12,784 bases of DNA. It comes from Prevotellamassilia sp. Its GTDB lineage: Bacteria; Bacteroidota; Bacteroidia; Bacteroidales; Bacteroidaceae. Below the pieces are notes generated by a model, which worked only from the letters and a program-made list of their open reading frames with translations, was not told the DNA's origin and did not search any database. Below are positions 12,653-12,784 of this stretch, one piece after another (position 1 is the first letter of the stretch; each line of letters begins with the position of its first letter). The translations under genes were made by a program, and so were the position numbers. Location of the stretch: NCBI GenBank assembly GCA_018383375.1, contig JAHAWW010000034.1, positions 1-12,784 on the forward strand. The letters are read 5' to 3'.

Positions 12653-12784
12653 ATGAAAAACATACGTTTCACTCTCCTCACTTTTTTGATTGCTGCCCTA
12701 TTTTGCAGCACTGCCGCGGCCAAGACCAACCGGGTGGTGCGCCTCTCTGACTATGGCATCAAACCCGGCACAGACGATGGACGG
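12653..12784 (+). CDS. Secreted protein, N-terminus only; possibly parallel beta-helix enzyme
   Basis: Only 44 codons are inside the window. Residues 1-23 form a clear Sec signal peptide (basic start, then TLLTFLIAALFCSTAAA); the cysteine at 18 lies in LFCS, a weak lipobox-like context. The mature start, VVRLSDYGIKPGTDDGR, resembles the first strand and turn of right-handed parallel beta-helix proteins (the D-x-G-x-K-x-G/D-x-x-D pattern), as in pectin-degrading GH28-like enzymes or GH110 alpha-galactosidases of Bacteroidota. With so little sequence the enzyme class is a guess. Its start lies 73 nt after truA; I found no consensus promoter or terminator in that gap. Confidence 0.55.
   Translation, partial: MKNIRFTLLTFLIAALFCSTAAAKTNRVVRLSDYGIKPGTDDGR

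Overview
The window looks like a chromosomal segment of a Bacteroidota genome, most likely a Bacteroidales or Prevotella-like organism with moderately high GC. This rests on three things: gene families typical of the phylum (DUF5063 protein, EFR1-type flavodoxin/ferredoxin, SUI1-like factor), promoters of the phylum's TTTG-N19-TAnnTTTG type, and the absence of Shine-Dalgarno sites before most genes. I see no mobile element, CRISPR array, tRNA or rRNA. Genus-level assignment is a guess.

Layout. (1) 1-6161, minus strand: a tight seven-gene run read right to left: LolC/E-type FtsX permease, DUF5063 protein, DEDDy 3'-5' exonuclease, RlmI-family rRNA methyltransferase, ispE, EFR1 flavodoxin-ferredoxin protein, and a type II NADH dehydrogenase cut by the left edge. 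Gaps are 5-71 nt, with one ATGA overlap. (2) 6162-6299: a gap with strong inverted repeats. (3) 6300-7499, minus: a class I PLP aminotransferase with its own promoter. (4) 7500-8032: the only large gene-free stretch. It holds that promoter, a near-perfect plus-strand promoter immediately followed by hairpins, and other inverted repeats. (5) 8033-8440, minus: SUI1/eIF1-like protein. (6) 8538-10266, minus: a likely three-gene operon with promoter and terminator: a secreted protein made of 22-residue repeats, an FKBP-type prolyl isomerase and an SDR oxidoreductase. (7) 10267-10535: divergent promoters and an alternating CG tract. (8) 10536-11618, plus: rpsF-rpsR-rplI and a terminator. (9) 11809-12579, plus: truA. 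(10) 12653 to the right edge: the start of a secreted protein, possibly a parallel beta-helix enzyme.

Most genes are housekeeping: isoprenoid precursor synthesis, rRNA/tRNA modification, ribosomal proteins, respiration. The items most worth a second look are the strong Shine-Dalgarno site before rpsR, which is odd in a phylum whose ribosomes hide the anti-SD; the repeat protein; the promoter-plus-terminator unit near 7726-7797; and the DUF5063/exonuclease pair. I found no convincing new multi-gene defence or biosynthetic system.
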